Assembly (NCBI GenBank): GCA_043747745.1
Contig: JAYTOP010000065.1
Location: forward strand, 1 to 64,000
Length of the DNA stretch: 64,000 bases
Source of the DNA: SZAS-103 sp043747745
Lineage (GTDB): Bacteria > Pseudomonadota > Gammaproteobacteria > Xanthomonadales > Xanthomonadaceae
Direction of reading: 5' to 3'
The translations under genes were made by a program, and so were the position numbers. This document shows, piece by piece, positions 36,222-44,802 of the stretch. Position 1 is the first letter of the stretch. The number at the start of each line of letters is the position of its first letter. The notes under the pieces are model-generated. The model saw nothing but the letters and a program-made list of their open reading frames with translations. It was not told the DNA's origin and made no database searches.

Positions 36222-36572
36222 TCAGAGTGGATCGTCCCGGCCGCTCGATGCCAGCATGGCGCGTACCGCAGCTTCCAGTGGCGGCAGATGCTGACGTACC
36301 ACTGCCATCACGGTCTGCGCATCGATCTCGCCAAGATAGTTGTGCACGAGTAGATTGCGAAAGCCGCTGATCTGTTTCCACGGGATCGCCGGGTATTGCT
36401 GCTTCAGGGCATCGGGCAATTGCTGGGTGGCTTCCGAAAGGGTTTGCAGGTTGCGCAAGCTGGCGTCGTACAGCACTTCGTCCTGAGTCAGGTCACCTCG
36501 CCGCTGGATACGGCGGATCTTCTCGACCGTATCGAGAATGTGCTCTGCATAGACCTGCCATGCCTTGCTCAC
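36222..36572 (-). CDS. hepT: HepT-like HEPN-domain toxin (DUF86)
   Basis: A 116-residue helical protein of the HEPN/DUF86 family. The catalytic RX4HxY signature is intact in FRNLLVHNYLG (R72, H77, Y79). HepT toxins act as RNases and are neutralised by their MntA partners through polyadenylylation of the tyrosine. Its ATG overlaps the stop of mntA (ATGA), the standard antitoxin-first order of MNT/HEPN modules. It lies within the break of the TPR array. Confidence 0.92.
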   Translation of the reverse strand: MSKAWQVYAEHILDTVEKIRRIQRRGDLTQDEVLYDASLRNLQTLSEATQQLPDALKQQYPAIPWKQISGFRNLLVHNYLGEIDAQTVMAVVRQHLPPLEAAVRAMLASSGRDDPL

Positions 36573-36859
36573 AGATCGACGGCCTCAAGCAGGACGTTCG
36601 CCCGCATGTGCCGATTCAGCTCATGCTCCGGCAAAAGATCGAGGCGGCGTCCGGTGATTTCTGCCAGCCGCTCGGCTAGTGGCAGACGCTGCGCGAACAG
36701 GTCGTAGCCACGCGGAAAATCGACAAGAAAATCGATGTCGCTGTCAGGCCCCTCCTCGCGTCGTGCCACTGAGCCGAACACTCGGATGCGCCGCGCACCG
36801 TATTGATGGCAAGCAGCATCGATCAACGACTTTCTGGTGCGCAACGTATCGAGCAGCAT
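36569..36859 (-). CDS. mntA: MntA-like minimal nucleotidyltransferase antitoxin
   Basis: A 96-residue MNT-fold protein. The nucleotidyltransferase motif GSVARREEGPDSDIDFLVDF (G29-S30, D41, D43) is complete. MntA antitoxins add AMP units to HepT. The start ATG 36859 is chosen for its GGAGG six bases upstream; ATG 36883 is in frame but has its purine run too close. Together with hepT it forms a two-gene module inserted among the TPR paralogues. Confidence 0.9.
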   Translation of the reverse strand: MLLDTLRTRKSLIDAACHQYGARRIRVFGSVARREEGPDSDIDFLVDFPRGYDLFAQRLPLAERLAEITGRRLDLLPEHELNRHMRANVLLEAVDL

Positions 36860-37177
36860 GCAAGCCTCCGCAGCGAGAACCATCCCCTTAGTGTAGTCGA
36901 ATGCCGGATGGCACCGACAGCGCGCAACGCGTTGCAGCATTTGCATTCGACGAAGAACCACGGCTTGCTAATGGAGTGATTTTCGTCTGCACCGCCTGCG
37001 CATCGCACATGCGTTTCTGGAAGCGCAGATCCTTGCGCAACTGGTCGCAGGCCGGGACCAGTCGCAACGACGAGATCGATACCACCATGTCGGCGACGCT
37101 GCCATCAGCTGCTCAGGGTGCTGCTATGCCGATTGCGTCTCTCCGAAACTGGCTTCTACCGTGGCCAGACGCGTGAG
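36860..37177. other. Interval between mntA and the T10 remnant
   Basis: These 318 bases hold no convincing gene. The mntA promoter should lie at the left end. Short frames on both strands (for example 36901-37176 plus) lack ribosome-binding sites and family similarity. I see no inverted repeats or target-site duplication that would mark how the toxin-antitoxin pair arrived. Confidence 0.5.
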
Positions 37178-37252
37178 CTAGTAACCGCCGACGATGGGGC
37201 CGATCGTGACCTTGAAGATCTTGCGGCGCTGGAGTTCGGCGAGCAGCGACAT
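37178..37252 (-). pseudogene. Array member T10: 24-residue N-terminal remnant
   Basis: ATG 37252 starts one base after the stop of T9 (TGA-G-ATG) and encodes MSLLAELQRRKIFKV, the exact opening of the array family. After residue 15 the sequence becomes TIGPIVGGY and stops at TAG 37180, where a full member would continue with its first membrane helix. It is the stump of another paralogue, cut at codon 15-16. The break marks the end of the continuous array. Confidence 0.85.
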
Positions 37253-37253
37253 C

Positions 37254-39053
37254 TCAATGCACCGTCGCAGCATCGACGCCGCATTCAAAATCAGTTTCAC
37301 CCAAGGGTCGGCATCCGACCGGCCAGCCTTTCTCGCGCCAGTACGCGACAAAACCGTATTCGGCCAGCTTCGCCTTGACACGCGGATCGCGCAGCATGGC
37401 CTGGCCGGCTGGTTTGCTGACATACATATCGGTGAAAAAGTAGGTCAGGCCGAGCGGACCGGCGTTGTCCTTTTGCTGCAGATATCCGTCCGTGTCTTTC
37501 CGGGCAACCAGAAATTGGGCCCTCTGCAACGCGCCGAGCGACTTGATCGCGGATTGCGCGGCCTGCGCATCGGCGTGTGCATCGCCCAATATCCACGGCA
37601 ACAGGACCTTGACCAACGCGCCTTGCGACGGATAGCGGGCTTCAATCTCAGCCATAGCCGCGCGTATCTCATCGTCACGCGAATACGCCATCGCGTAGTC
37701 CAGTGCACCAAATATACTGCGGTTGCTGTTCGGGTCGAGTTCGCGTATTCGAGCAATGGCACGCTGCACTTCCTTGCGATCATCGAGTGCGGAAACGGCG
37801 TCCAGGCGACGCATCCAGCCGACGATGTAGTAGGGATCGAGTTGAACCAACTGCCCCGCTGCTGTCGCCGATTCCGGCATGCGCCCGACCTGGTACAGCA
37901 GTTCGGAATAGTCCTCGCGCACATCCGGATAGCTCGGATCGATCGCGATGCTGCGCAGATAGTGCTGTTCGGCCACCGCATAGTCGAAGTGATCCCTGGC
38001 AACAGTACCGAGCACATGCTGGGTCGCGGCCGAATCGGGCGCCAACGCTTCGGCTTTGCCCGCAGACTGCGCCGATTGCACCAGCCAGTCGGCAGCCTGC
38101 GCCTTGTCCATCGGTACATACCAGTAGATGACTTCCCGCGCGAGCGACAGCGACGACCAACCTTCTGCGAAATTCGGCGCCTTCGCAACTGCATCCTTCA
38201 GGTGCTCGATGGCAGTCGGCAAGTCCTTGCGCTGGCGCATCAGGGCGCGACCCTTGAGGTATTCATCGTAGGCGGCCGGATCGATCGGCGCGCGTGCCGC
38301 AACAGTGGGGCCAACGCCGAGCGAGTGCGTGAGCTGTGCGCCGATCTGCCGGGCGATATCGTCCTGCAACGCGAACACGCTCGCGAGTTTGCGGTCGTAG
38401 GTTTCCGACCAGACGTGGAAGCCGTCCGAAACGCGCACCAGCTGCGCAGTGATTCGCACCTCGTCGCCGTCGCGCCGCACGCTGCCCTCGACGATGTTCG
38501 AAACGCCGAGCTTGCGGCCGATCTCGCGCACGTCGCCGCCCTTGCCCTTGAACTCGAACACCGAGGTGCGCGCGACAACCTTGAGCTGCGGCACCTTTGC
38601 CAGCATGTTCAGCAATTCTTCGGTCATGCCGTCGGAGAAGTACTCTTCGTCGGCCTTGCCGCTCATGTTGGCGAACGGCAGCACCGCGATCGAATTCGCG
38701 GTTGCGGCGACTGGCGTCGCGACATCGCCCCTGCGAAACGAGGGTTGCCCATAGAAATACCAACCCAATGCCAGCACGATCAGCAGTCCGGCGGCGGCGA
38801 ACAGGCGCTTGCTTCCTGACGTGCTGGCGTCGAGCTGCACGCCCGCAGGCGTGATGTCGAACACCCACGCCATCACCAGCGCAATCGGAAATCCCAGCAA
38901 CGCGACGAGGATGAAAATCCGCAACGCCCACGGCGGCGCATCGAATGCGGGAAATCCAATCGATGCCGCCTGCACCGCAAGCCACGCCACGACCAGATAG
39001 GCCGCGCCGACCTTGAATACTTTCCGGCGCTGGAGTTCGGCGACGAGAGTCAT
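37254..39053 (-). CDS. Array member T9: three-helix TolB-like (COG5616)/TPR protein
   Basis: A 599-residue protein. Anchor type A1: MTLVAELQRRKVFKV, then three membrane helices (about 17-36, 43-64, 88-104). The TolB-like domain follows: SIAVLPFANMSG, YFSDGMTEELLNMLAKV, VVARTSVFEFKG, NIVEGSVRRDGD and WSETYDRKL (about 130-275). TPR-like helical repeats fill about 290-540. The C terminus has the two-cysteine tail (YWREKGWPVGC then FEC). Positive charge before helix 1 and between helices 2 and 3 predicts a periplasmic C-terminal body. Its ATG overlaps the T8 stop by 4 nt. The function of the family is not established. Confidence 0.88.
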   Translation of the reverse strand: MTLVAELQRRKVFKVGAAYLVVAWLAVQAASIGFPAFDAPPWALRIFILVALLGFPIALVMAWVFDITPAGVQLDASTSGSKRLFAAAGLLIVLALGWYFYGQPSFRRGDVATPVAATANSIAVLPFANMSGKADEEYFSDGMTEELLNMLAKVPQLKVVARTSVFEFKGKGGDVREIGRKLGVSNIVEGSVRRDGDEVRITAQLVRVSDGFHVWSETYDRKLASVFALQDDIARQIGAQLTHSLGVGPTVAARAPIDPAAYDEYLKGRALMRQRKDLPTAIEHLKDAVAKAPNFAEGWSSLSLAREVIYWYVPMDKAQAADWLVQSAQSAGKAEALAPDSAATQHVLGTVARDHFDYAVAEQHYLRSIAIDPSYPDVREDYSELLYQVGRMPESATAAGQLVQLDPYYIVGWMRRLDAVSALDDRKEVQRAIARIRELDPNSNRSIFGALDYAMAYSRDDEIRAAMAEIEARYPSQGALVKVLLPWILGDAHADAQAAQSAIKSLGALQRAQFLVARKDTDGYLQQKDNAGPLGLTYFFTDMYVSKPAGQAMLRDPRVKAKLAEYGFVAYWREKGWPVGCRPLGETDFECGVDAATVH

Positions 39054-40864
39054 CGGCAGACGAACGCGTCGGGGCCCGCTGCGGGCGTTGGTTTGCACAC
39101 GTCCGGCCAGCCGTAGCGCTTCCAGTAATCGACCATGCCCATGCGTTTGGCGAAACTCTGGAAAGCAGTATCCTGGCGTGCCTTGCGCGACCAGGCTTCC
39201 GGATGCCACAGAAAGTTCAGGTAAGCATCGGACAATCCGGACTTGCCCTGCTCGAAGGCGGCGAACGAGCGCGCCGGCTCGCCCAGTTGCAACAGGAAGG
39301 TCGGCACCCAGTCGTCGTCGGGGTGCGCCGCCACGATTTTCAACGCGGCCTGTCGCAGCGCCTCGCCCTGATAGATGCCCCGATAGATGGACTCCAGTTC
39401 GGCGGCCGTAAAAAGGGGGGCTCCAAACGTGTGCATGGCCGCTGCGTACTGTTTCGCGCCATGTTCATGATCGCCGATGCCCGCACTGTGGAAGTACAGC
39501 AGGAATTGGGCGAACGGGTTATCGCTGCCGCCCAGGCGGCGCACCATCTCGAGCACGCCCGCCGAATCGCCTGCGCGCGTCCGCATGTCGCCCTTGTAGA
39601 ACAGCACCAGCGCGTTGGCCGGATCGTTGCGAAGCATCGCGTCGATCCGCACTTCGGCATCAGTCGTTCGCCCAAGCGCGGACATTTCGTTCGCGGCCCA
39701 GTAGTTTGCGGCAGAGTTGTCGGGATCGCTCTGCAGCGCGCGGCGCATCGGCTCGACCATCGCGACGTAATGGCGTTGCGAAAACAAGTTGTAGCTCAAT
39801 GCGGTGTAGGCTTCGGCATCGTTCAGGTCGAGCGCGAGCGCGCGCTGTGCGGCGGCATCGGATGCTTTCCAGTTCGCCGTCCAGTCGCCGCCGACGTACT
39901 GCGCGAGCACCGCGTAGGCGACCGCTAGTTTCGACCAGGCGCGCGCGAAGTTCGGATCGAGCGCAATCGCCTGCTGCAGCAAGGCGATCGCGCGCGGCAG
40001 GCTGTCACCGGAGCGGCGATTGACCAGCGTCTGCGCTTCCACGAACAGCGCGTAGGCTTGCGGACTGTCGCTGGCCTTGGCGACCAGGCGGCCGCCGCTG
40101 CCGCTGGCCAGCGCCACTTTCAATTCCGCCGCGATATCGCGCGCGCAGGATTCCTGCAGGTCGAATACATCGGCGAGCTTGCCGTCATAGGCTTGCGACC
40201 ATTCCTGTTCGCCATCGGAGGTATGCACCAGCGTGGCGGTGATGCGCAGCTGGTCGCCCTGCCGTCGCACCGAGCCTTCGAGCAGGTGCGCGACGCCCAG
40301 CGCCTGGCCGATCTGGACCGCGCCGATGTTCTTGCCCTTGTATTGGAAGGACGAGCTGCGCCCGATTACCTTGAGTTCCTTCACGCGCGCCAGCGCGTTG
40401 AGGATTTCCTCGGCCATGCCATCGGAGAAATAGCCCTGGTCGTGCGCCGGACTGAGATCGTCGAACGCCATCACGGCAAGCGAGTTACGCGCTGCGGCGG
40501 GAACGGTCGTTGCGGCTTTCGATTGCGCCGCGATGTCGCCCTTGCGAAACGCCGGCTGCCCGTAGAAATACCAGCCCAGCGCGAGCGCGATCAACACGGC
40601 GGCGCCGGCGAACAAGCGCTTGCTACCAGACGTGTTCGCATCGAGCCTCACGCCTTCGGGAGTGATATCGAACACCCACGCCATCACCACCGCGATGGGG
40701 AATCCCAGCAACGCGACCAGGATGAAAACACGCAGCACCCACGGCGGTGCGTCGAATGCGGGAAAGCCAATGCTCGCGGCCTGCACCGCCAGCCAAGCGA
40801 CGACCAGATAGGCGGCACCCACCTTGAACACCTTGCGGCGTTGGAGTTCGGCGATCAGCGACAT
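39050..40864 (-). CDS. Array member T8: three-helix TolB-like/TPR protein
   Basis: A 604-residue protein with anchor type A1, nearly identical to T9 in the first 105 residues (AELQRRKVFKVGAAYLVVAW; WVFDITPEGVRLDA; GSKRLFAGA). The TolB-like part is of class alpha (NSLAVMAFDDLSPAHDQGYF, KVIGRSSSFQYKGKN, HLLEGSVRRQGDQLRITA). Its first motif reads AVMAFDD instead of AVLPF. TPRs follow, and the tail has the two-cysteine signature (YWKRYGWPDVC, FVCR). ATG 40864 lies 3 nt after the T7 stop. Confidence 0.88.
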   Translation of the reverse strand: MSLIAELQRRKVFKVGAAYLVVAWLAVQAASIGFPAFDAPPWVLRVFILVALLGFPIAVVMAWVFDITPEGVRLDANTSGSKRLFAGAAVLIALALGWYFYGQPAFRKGDIAAQSKAATTVPAAARNSLAVMAFDDLSPAHDQGYFSDGMAEEILNALARVKELKVIGRSSSFQYKGKNIGAVQIGQALGVAHLLEGSVRRQGDQLRITATLVHTSDGEQEWSQAYDGKLADVFDLQESCARDIAAELKVALASGSGGRLVAKASDSPQAYALFVEAQTLVNRRSGDSLPRAIALLQQAIALDPNFARAWSKLAVAYAVLAQYVGGDWTANWKASDAAAQRALALDLNDAEAYTALSYNLFSQRHYVAMVEPMRRALQSDPDNSAANYWAANEMSALGRTTDAEVRIDAMLRNDPANALVLFYKGDMRTRAGDSAGVLEMVRRLGGSDNPFAQFLLYFHSAGIGDHEHGAKQYAAAMHTFGAPLFTAAELESIYRGIYQGEALRQAALKIVAAHPDDDWVPTFLLQLGEPARSFAAFEQGKSGLSDAYLNFLWHPEAWSRKARQDTAFQSFAKRMGMVDYWKRYGWPDVCKPTPAAGPDAFVCR

Positions 40865-40867
40865 CGC

Positions 40868-42670
40868 TTACTCACAAAGGTAATTCCCTGGCGCAACGCG
40901 TCGGCAATCATCCGGTGCGCCGTAGGTGTCCCACAATTCGATGAAGCCCATTTCCTTCAGGAATACGGGGAATTCCGGCAACACGCGCATCGGCTTGCCG
41001 GCCGGACTCCACAACAGGGCGAAGAAATCGGTGTTGTCGCCGAGGCGCGTCGTGCGCAGCAATTCCAGTGCCCGGCCGGGCTGGCCGAGGATGACCAAGA
41101 CCACCGGGATCTGCCCGGGCACCTGGGCATGCGGCTTGGCCAGATACGCGTCGACCGCGGCCAGCGCCCGCGCTTTCGCGACGGCATCGCCGAACATGCC
41201 GGCGGCGAGGATCTCCGGGTCGCCGGGCGGCAATGCGTGCAACAGGTTGCGCGCACCATCGGGCCATTGCCGGATCGCCGTCGCGGCATCGCCGCGGTCG
41301 AAGGCGATCAAGGCCAGTTCGCGGTCAGCAATCGAGAGGCCGGTGGAGCGTGCGCGCTTGAGGAATTGCTCGGCATGATCCGGGTCGCCCGCGTAGCGGT
41401 ACATGATGCCGCGCCAGCGCACCACGTTCGGCATCATCGGGTCGATCGCCAGCGCGTGGTCGAGCAAGGCGATGCCGCGTTCGCGGTAGCCGGTTATGAT
41501 CAAGGTCAGGCCATACCAGAAATTGCTGGTGACATCGTCCGGATCCAGTCGCAGTGCCTGCTCGTACTCTTCGCGCTCCTTCAGATGGCCGTCGGGCAAG
41601 TAGCCCCAAGACAAGCCCATCGCCGCATGCGGTTCGGCCAAGGTCGGGTCGAGCGCCAGCGCCGCGCGCGCATGTTCCAGCACTTTCTCGTGCGTCAGTG
41701 AAGTATCGACATCGTTGTAGGAACTCTGCAGGTTATACAGCGCCGCCAATCGCGAATGCGCGCGCGCGTAGTTCGAGTCTAGCGTGATCGCCTGCTGCAG
41801 GTCGGCGATAGCGTCCGGGAAACGCGGGTTGTCGCGACGGTCGAAGATGGCGGTCGCCTGCAGATACAGCGAATACGCCTCCGGATTGGTGGTGGCCACG
41901 GCAACCAGGCGCGTCTTCTGTTCGCCTTCCAGCACCACCTTCAGCTTGTCGGTGATCGCACGCGCGATGTTTTCCTGCAACGCGAACACATCCTTGAGAT
42001 CGCCGTCGTAACTCTCCGACCACAGATGGAAGTCGTCGGTCGCATGGATCAGCTGCGCGGTGATGCGCACCTTGTCGCCCTGCTTGCGCACCGAACCTTC
42101 GAGGATGTACGCGACGCCAAGCGTCTGCCCGATCGTGCGCAAGTCCTCGTTGCGGCCCTTGAAATAGAACGACGACGTGCGGCCTGCCACTTTCAGGTCC
42201 TTCACCTGCGCAAGCGCATTGAGGATTTCCTCGGCCATGCCGTCGGAGAAATACTCCTGGTCGTGACCCGAGCTCATGTCCACAAACGGCAGCACTGCGA
42301 TCGATTTGGCCGGAATGATCGCAGGCTTCGCCACTTGCTTTGCGGTGATGACCGTCGGCGCAGACTCCTGTGCAGTGCGCGCGAACCGCCACAGCAACGC
42401 ACCGCCGATCGCCAGCAGCAACGCGATGATCAGCAGCTCGGTGCCCGACACCTTCTGCGCACCGCGCTCACCGTGGTACCAGGCCAGCACCAACGTTGCG
42501 AAGAATCCAACGCCCAGCGCCACCGTGATTCCACGCAGCACGCCGCTTGGCCAGTCGAATTGATGGCCGATCAGATCCAGTCCCTGCAGCAACACCCACG
42601 CGCCCGCTGCGTAGGCCAACGCCCATTGCCCGAGCTTGCGTTCGCGCAGGCGTTGCAGGAAGTCGGTCAT
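40868..42670 (-). CDS. Array member T7: three-helix TolB-like/TPR protein (anchor B)
   Basis: A 600-residue protein with anchor type B: MTDFLQRLRERKLGQWALAY, GLDLIGHQFDWP and AWYHGERGAQKVSG, again three helices. The body is class alpha (SIAVLPFVDMSSGHDQEYF, KVAGRTSSFYFKG, YILEGSVRKQGDKVRITAQL) and closely matches T3, whose anchor is different. TPRs run from about 250 to 520. The tail reads GFIELWDTYGAPDDC and ends NYLCE. Its ATG overlaps the T6 stop by 4 nt. Confidence 0.88.
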   Translation of the reverse strand: MTDFLQRLRERKLGQWALAYAAGAWVLLQGLDLIGHQFDWPSGVLRGITVALGVGFFATLVLAWYHGERGAQKVSGTELLIIALLLAIGGALLWRFARTAQESAPTVITAKQVAKPAIIPAKSIAVLPFVDMSSGHDQEYFSDGMAEEILNALAQVKDLKVAGRTSSFYFKGRNEDLRTIGQTLGVAYILEGSVRKQGDKVRITAQLIHATDDFHLWSESYDGDLKDVFALQENIARAITDKLKVVLEGEQKTRLVAVATTNPEAYSLYLQATAIFDRRDNPRFPDAIADLQQAITLDSNYARAHSRLAALYNLQSSYNDVDTSLTHEKVLEHARAALALDPTLAEPHAAMGLSWGYLPDGHLKEREEYEQALRLDPDDVTSNFWYGLTLIITGYRERGIALLDHALAIDPMMPNVVRWRGIMYRYAGDPDHAEQFLKRARSTGLSIADRELALIAFDRGDAATAIRQWPDGARNLLHALPPGDPEILAAGMFGDAVAKARALAAVDAYLAKPHAQVPGQIPVVLVILGQPGRALELLRTTRLGDNTDFFALLWSPAGKPMRVLPEFPVFLKEMGFIELWDTYGAPDDCRRVAPGNYLCE

Positions 42671-42757
42671 GGATGTGTTGCCTTGTCATCGTTGAGGTGT
42701 GCGACCAGCAGTGCCTGGAAGCGCCGGTCCTTGCGCAGCGGGTCCCAGATCGGATCG
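42556..42757. repeat. Direct repeat, left copy, spanning a gene junction
   Basis: About 202 bp covering the start of T7 and the end of T6 that recurs at 44601-44802 with only scattered differences, including a stretch of roughly 75 identical bases. The offset is 2045 bp, close to one gene length, as expected for a tandem duplication. Confidence 0.8.
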
Positions 42758-44715
42758 CGCTTGAGGCGTTCGACCGATACCGATTGTCCTGCGGGTATCG
42801 CCAGCATCTGGCCGAGCAGCTGGATGGCTTCGTCGGGCGCGCTGGCCTGGGCGTCGATCTCGGCCAGGCCTTCGAGCTGATAGATGCCGAAATATTTGTC
42901 CTTGACCAGCGGGAAAATCTCGGTGGCGTGGCGCGCGGTCGCGATGGCCTCGGCATTGCGGCCGAGGCAAACCTGCACCCAACTGGTCTGCTGCAACAGG
43001 CTCAATGAATCCGGTTGCTTCCGCAATTGTGCACGCAGTAACGGCTCGAGGGCGGCGCACTCGGGTTGTATGGCCGAACGTCGACCCGCGATTATCTGGA
43101 TGGCGACGCGCGCGACCCGAGCCGTCAGGCGGTCATCGTCGCTTTCCAGCGTTGCCGATTCCCACTCCTTCAGTGCGGCATCGAACTTGCGTTCGAAAAG
43201 ATCCGGATACACGCGCGGATTGACCAGATGGTACATGTCCCCGGCAAGCAGGTTGTAGTAGGAAATGCGCCAGGGTGGCGGTGAATCGAAGATGCTGCGC
43301 GCCCCGGCCACATCGCCGAGTCCGAACAGGCGAGCGCGCATCAGGAAGTCCTGGCCATTGGCGTTGTCAGTGCTGATGGCGCGGGCGCGCAGGAACTGCA
43401 CGTCCGCTTCTTTGTAACGCCGCAGGATCACCAACGTCGTGCCGAATTCATCGATGTTGAGATTGTCGCGTGGCGAAATTGCAATCACGCGCTGCAACGA
43501 TGCCAAGGCCTCGTCCCACTGCCCCATGCGACGATGCACATAGCCCATGCCGGCGAGTGCATCGGTATTGTTGGGCGCCAGTTGCATGGTGCGCTCGAAC
43601 TCCGCCATGGCTTCGGCGTAGTGGCGTAGCCCCCAATAGTCGTAGTAGGCCAGCGCAGCGTGCGCAGCGGGCAATTCGGGCGCGAGCACAAGAGCGCGAT
43701 CAATCCAGGTCTTGACCTCCGCCAGTCGCGCCGGGCTAATGCGCTTGCAGGCCCAGTGCATCGAGAGCTGGTTGTAGGCACGGCGAGCATAGGCCAAGGC
43801 GAAATTCGCATCGAGCGCGATCGCCTTCTCATACTCGCCATCGGCCGCGTCGTAGTTGCCAACATCCTGGGTTTCGAAGGCTCGATGCCACTGGAATTCG
43901 GCGCGCAGGAAGTGATCGTAGGCTTCGGCGCTCGTGGTCGGCGCCTGTGCCAGCGCCCGGGTTTCCTGTGGCGACAATTGCGCCTTGAGCACGTCGGCGA
44001 TCTGCTGCGCCACTTCGCTTTCGACCGCGAACACGTTCTTGAGCTCGCGGTCGTAGGTTTTCGCCCAAATATGGGTGTCGGTGCGCGCATCGATCAACTG
44101 CACGTTGACGCGCACCGAATCGCCGGACTTCTGCACGCTGCCTTCGAGGATGTGCGCGGCGCCGAGTTCGACGGACACGACCTTCAGATTGTCCGGACGG
44201 CTTGCATAGCGCTTGGTGGAAGTGCGCGAGATCACCTTCAGGTCGGAGATCCCGGCCAGCCGCGTCAGGATTTCGTCCTGCATGCCTTCAGCAAAGTAGG
44301 CATTGGCCTTGTCGTCGGAGAGGTTCTCGAACGGCAGCACGGCGATGGATTTGGCCGGGATGATCGCGGAAGCCACTGCAGGTTTCGCGGCAATGGCCGC
44401 AGGCGCAGCTGGTTGTGTCGTGGGCGCGAACCGCCATAGCAGCAGCCCGCCAATCGAAAGCAACACAGTAAGGATCGATAATTCGATACCAGAGATTTTC
44501 TGCGCGCCGCGTTCGCCGTGATACCAGGCCAGTAACAGCGTGGTAAAGAAACCTACGCCGAGTACAACGGTAATTCCGCGCAGAACGCCGGTCGGCCAAT
44601 CGAATTGATGGCCGATCAGGTCCAGTCCCTGCAACACCACCCAGGCGCCCGCTGCGTAGGCCAACGCCCATTGCCCGAGCTTGCGTTCGCGCAGGCGTTG
44701 CAGGAAGTCGGTCAT
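42667..44715 (-). CDS. Array member T6: three-helix TolB-like/TPR protein (anchor B)
   Basis: A 682-residue protein with the same anchor B as T7 (MTDFLQRLRERKLGQWALAY). The body is class beta: SIAVLPFENLSDDKANAYF, GMQDEILTRLAGI, KVISRTSTKRYAS and HILEGSVQKSGD, shared with T5. TPRs fill about 275-640, including AAHAALAYYDYWG and GYVHRRMGQWDEAL. The tail reads DPIWDPLRKDRRFQALLVAH and ends DDKATHP, the same ending as T5. Its ATG overlaps the T5 stop by 4 nt. Confidence 0.88.
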   Translation of the reverse strand: MTDFLQRLRERKLGQWALAYAAGAWVVLQGLDLIGHQFDWPTGVLRGITVVLGVGFFTTLLLAWYHGERGAQKISGIELSILTVLLSIGGLLLWRFAPTTQPAAPAAIAAKPAVASAIIPAKSIAVLPFENLSDDKANAYFAEGMQDEILTRLAGISDLKVISRTSTKRYASRPDNLKVVSVELGAAHILEGSVQKSGDSVRVNVQLIDARTDTHIWAKTYDRELKNVFAVESEVAQQIADVLKAQLSPQETRALAQAPTTSAEAYDHFLRAEFQWHRAFETQDVGNYDAADGEYEKAIALDANFALAYARRAYNQLSMHWACKRISPARLAEVKTWIDRALVLAPELPAAHAALAYYDYWGLRHYAEAMAEFERTMQLAPNNTDALAGMGYVHRRMGQWDEALASLQRVIAISPRDNLNIDEFGTTLVILRRYKEADVQFLRARAISTDNANGQDFLMRARLFGLGDVAGARSIFDSPPPWRISYYNLLAGDMYHLVNPRVYPDLFERKFDAALKEWESATLESDDDRLTARVARVAIQIIAGRRSAIQPECAALEPLLRAQLRKQPDSLSLLQQTSWVQVCLGRNAEAIATARHATEIFPLVKDKYFGIYQLEGLAEIDAQASAPDEAIQLLGQMLAIPAGQSVSVERLKRDPIWDPLRKDRRFQALLVAHLNDDKATHP

Positions 44716-44802
44716 GGATGTGTGGCCTTGTCATCGTTGAGGTGTGCGACCAGCAATGCCTGGAAGCGCGGGTCCTTGCGCAGCGGATCCCAGATCGGAT
44801 CG
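44601..44802. repeat. Direct repeat, right copy, spanning a gene junction
   Basis: The partner of 42556-42757. It covers the start of T6 and the end of T5 at a constant 2045-bp offset, in the same orientation. This is a substrate for recombination that would delete or add one gene. Confidence 0.8.

Noticed and set aside
36222..36859. Phage or plasmid origin of the toxin-antitoxin pair
   Set aside because: No integrase, transposase, attachment site or flanking repeat is visible.
36901..37176. 91-residue plus-strand ORF beside mntA
   Set aside because: No ribosome-binding site, no family, atypical codon use.
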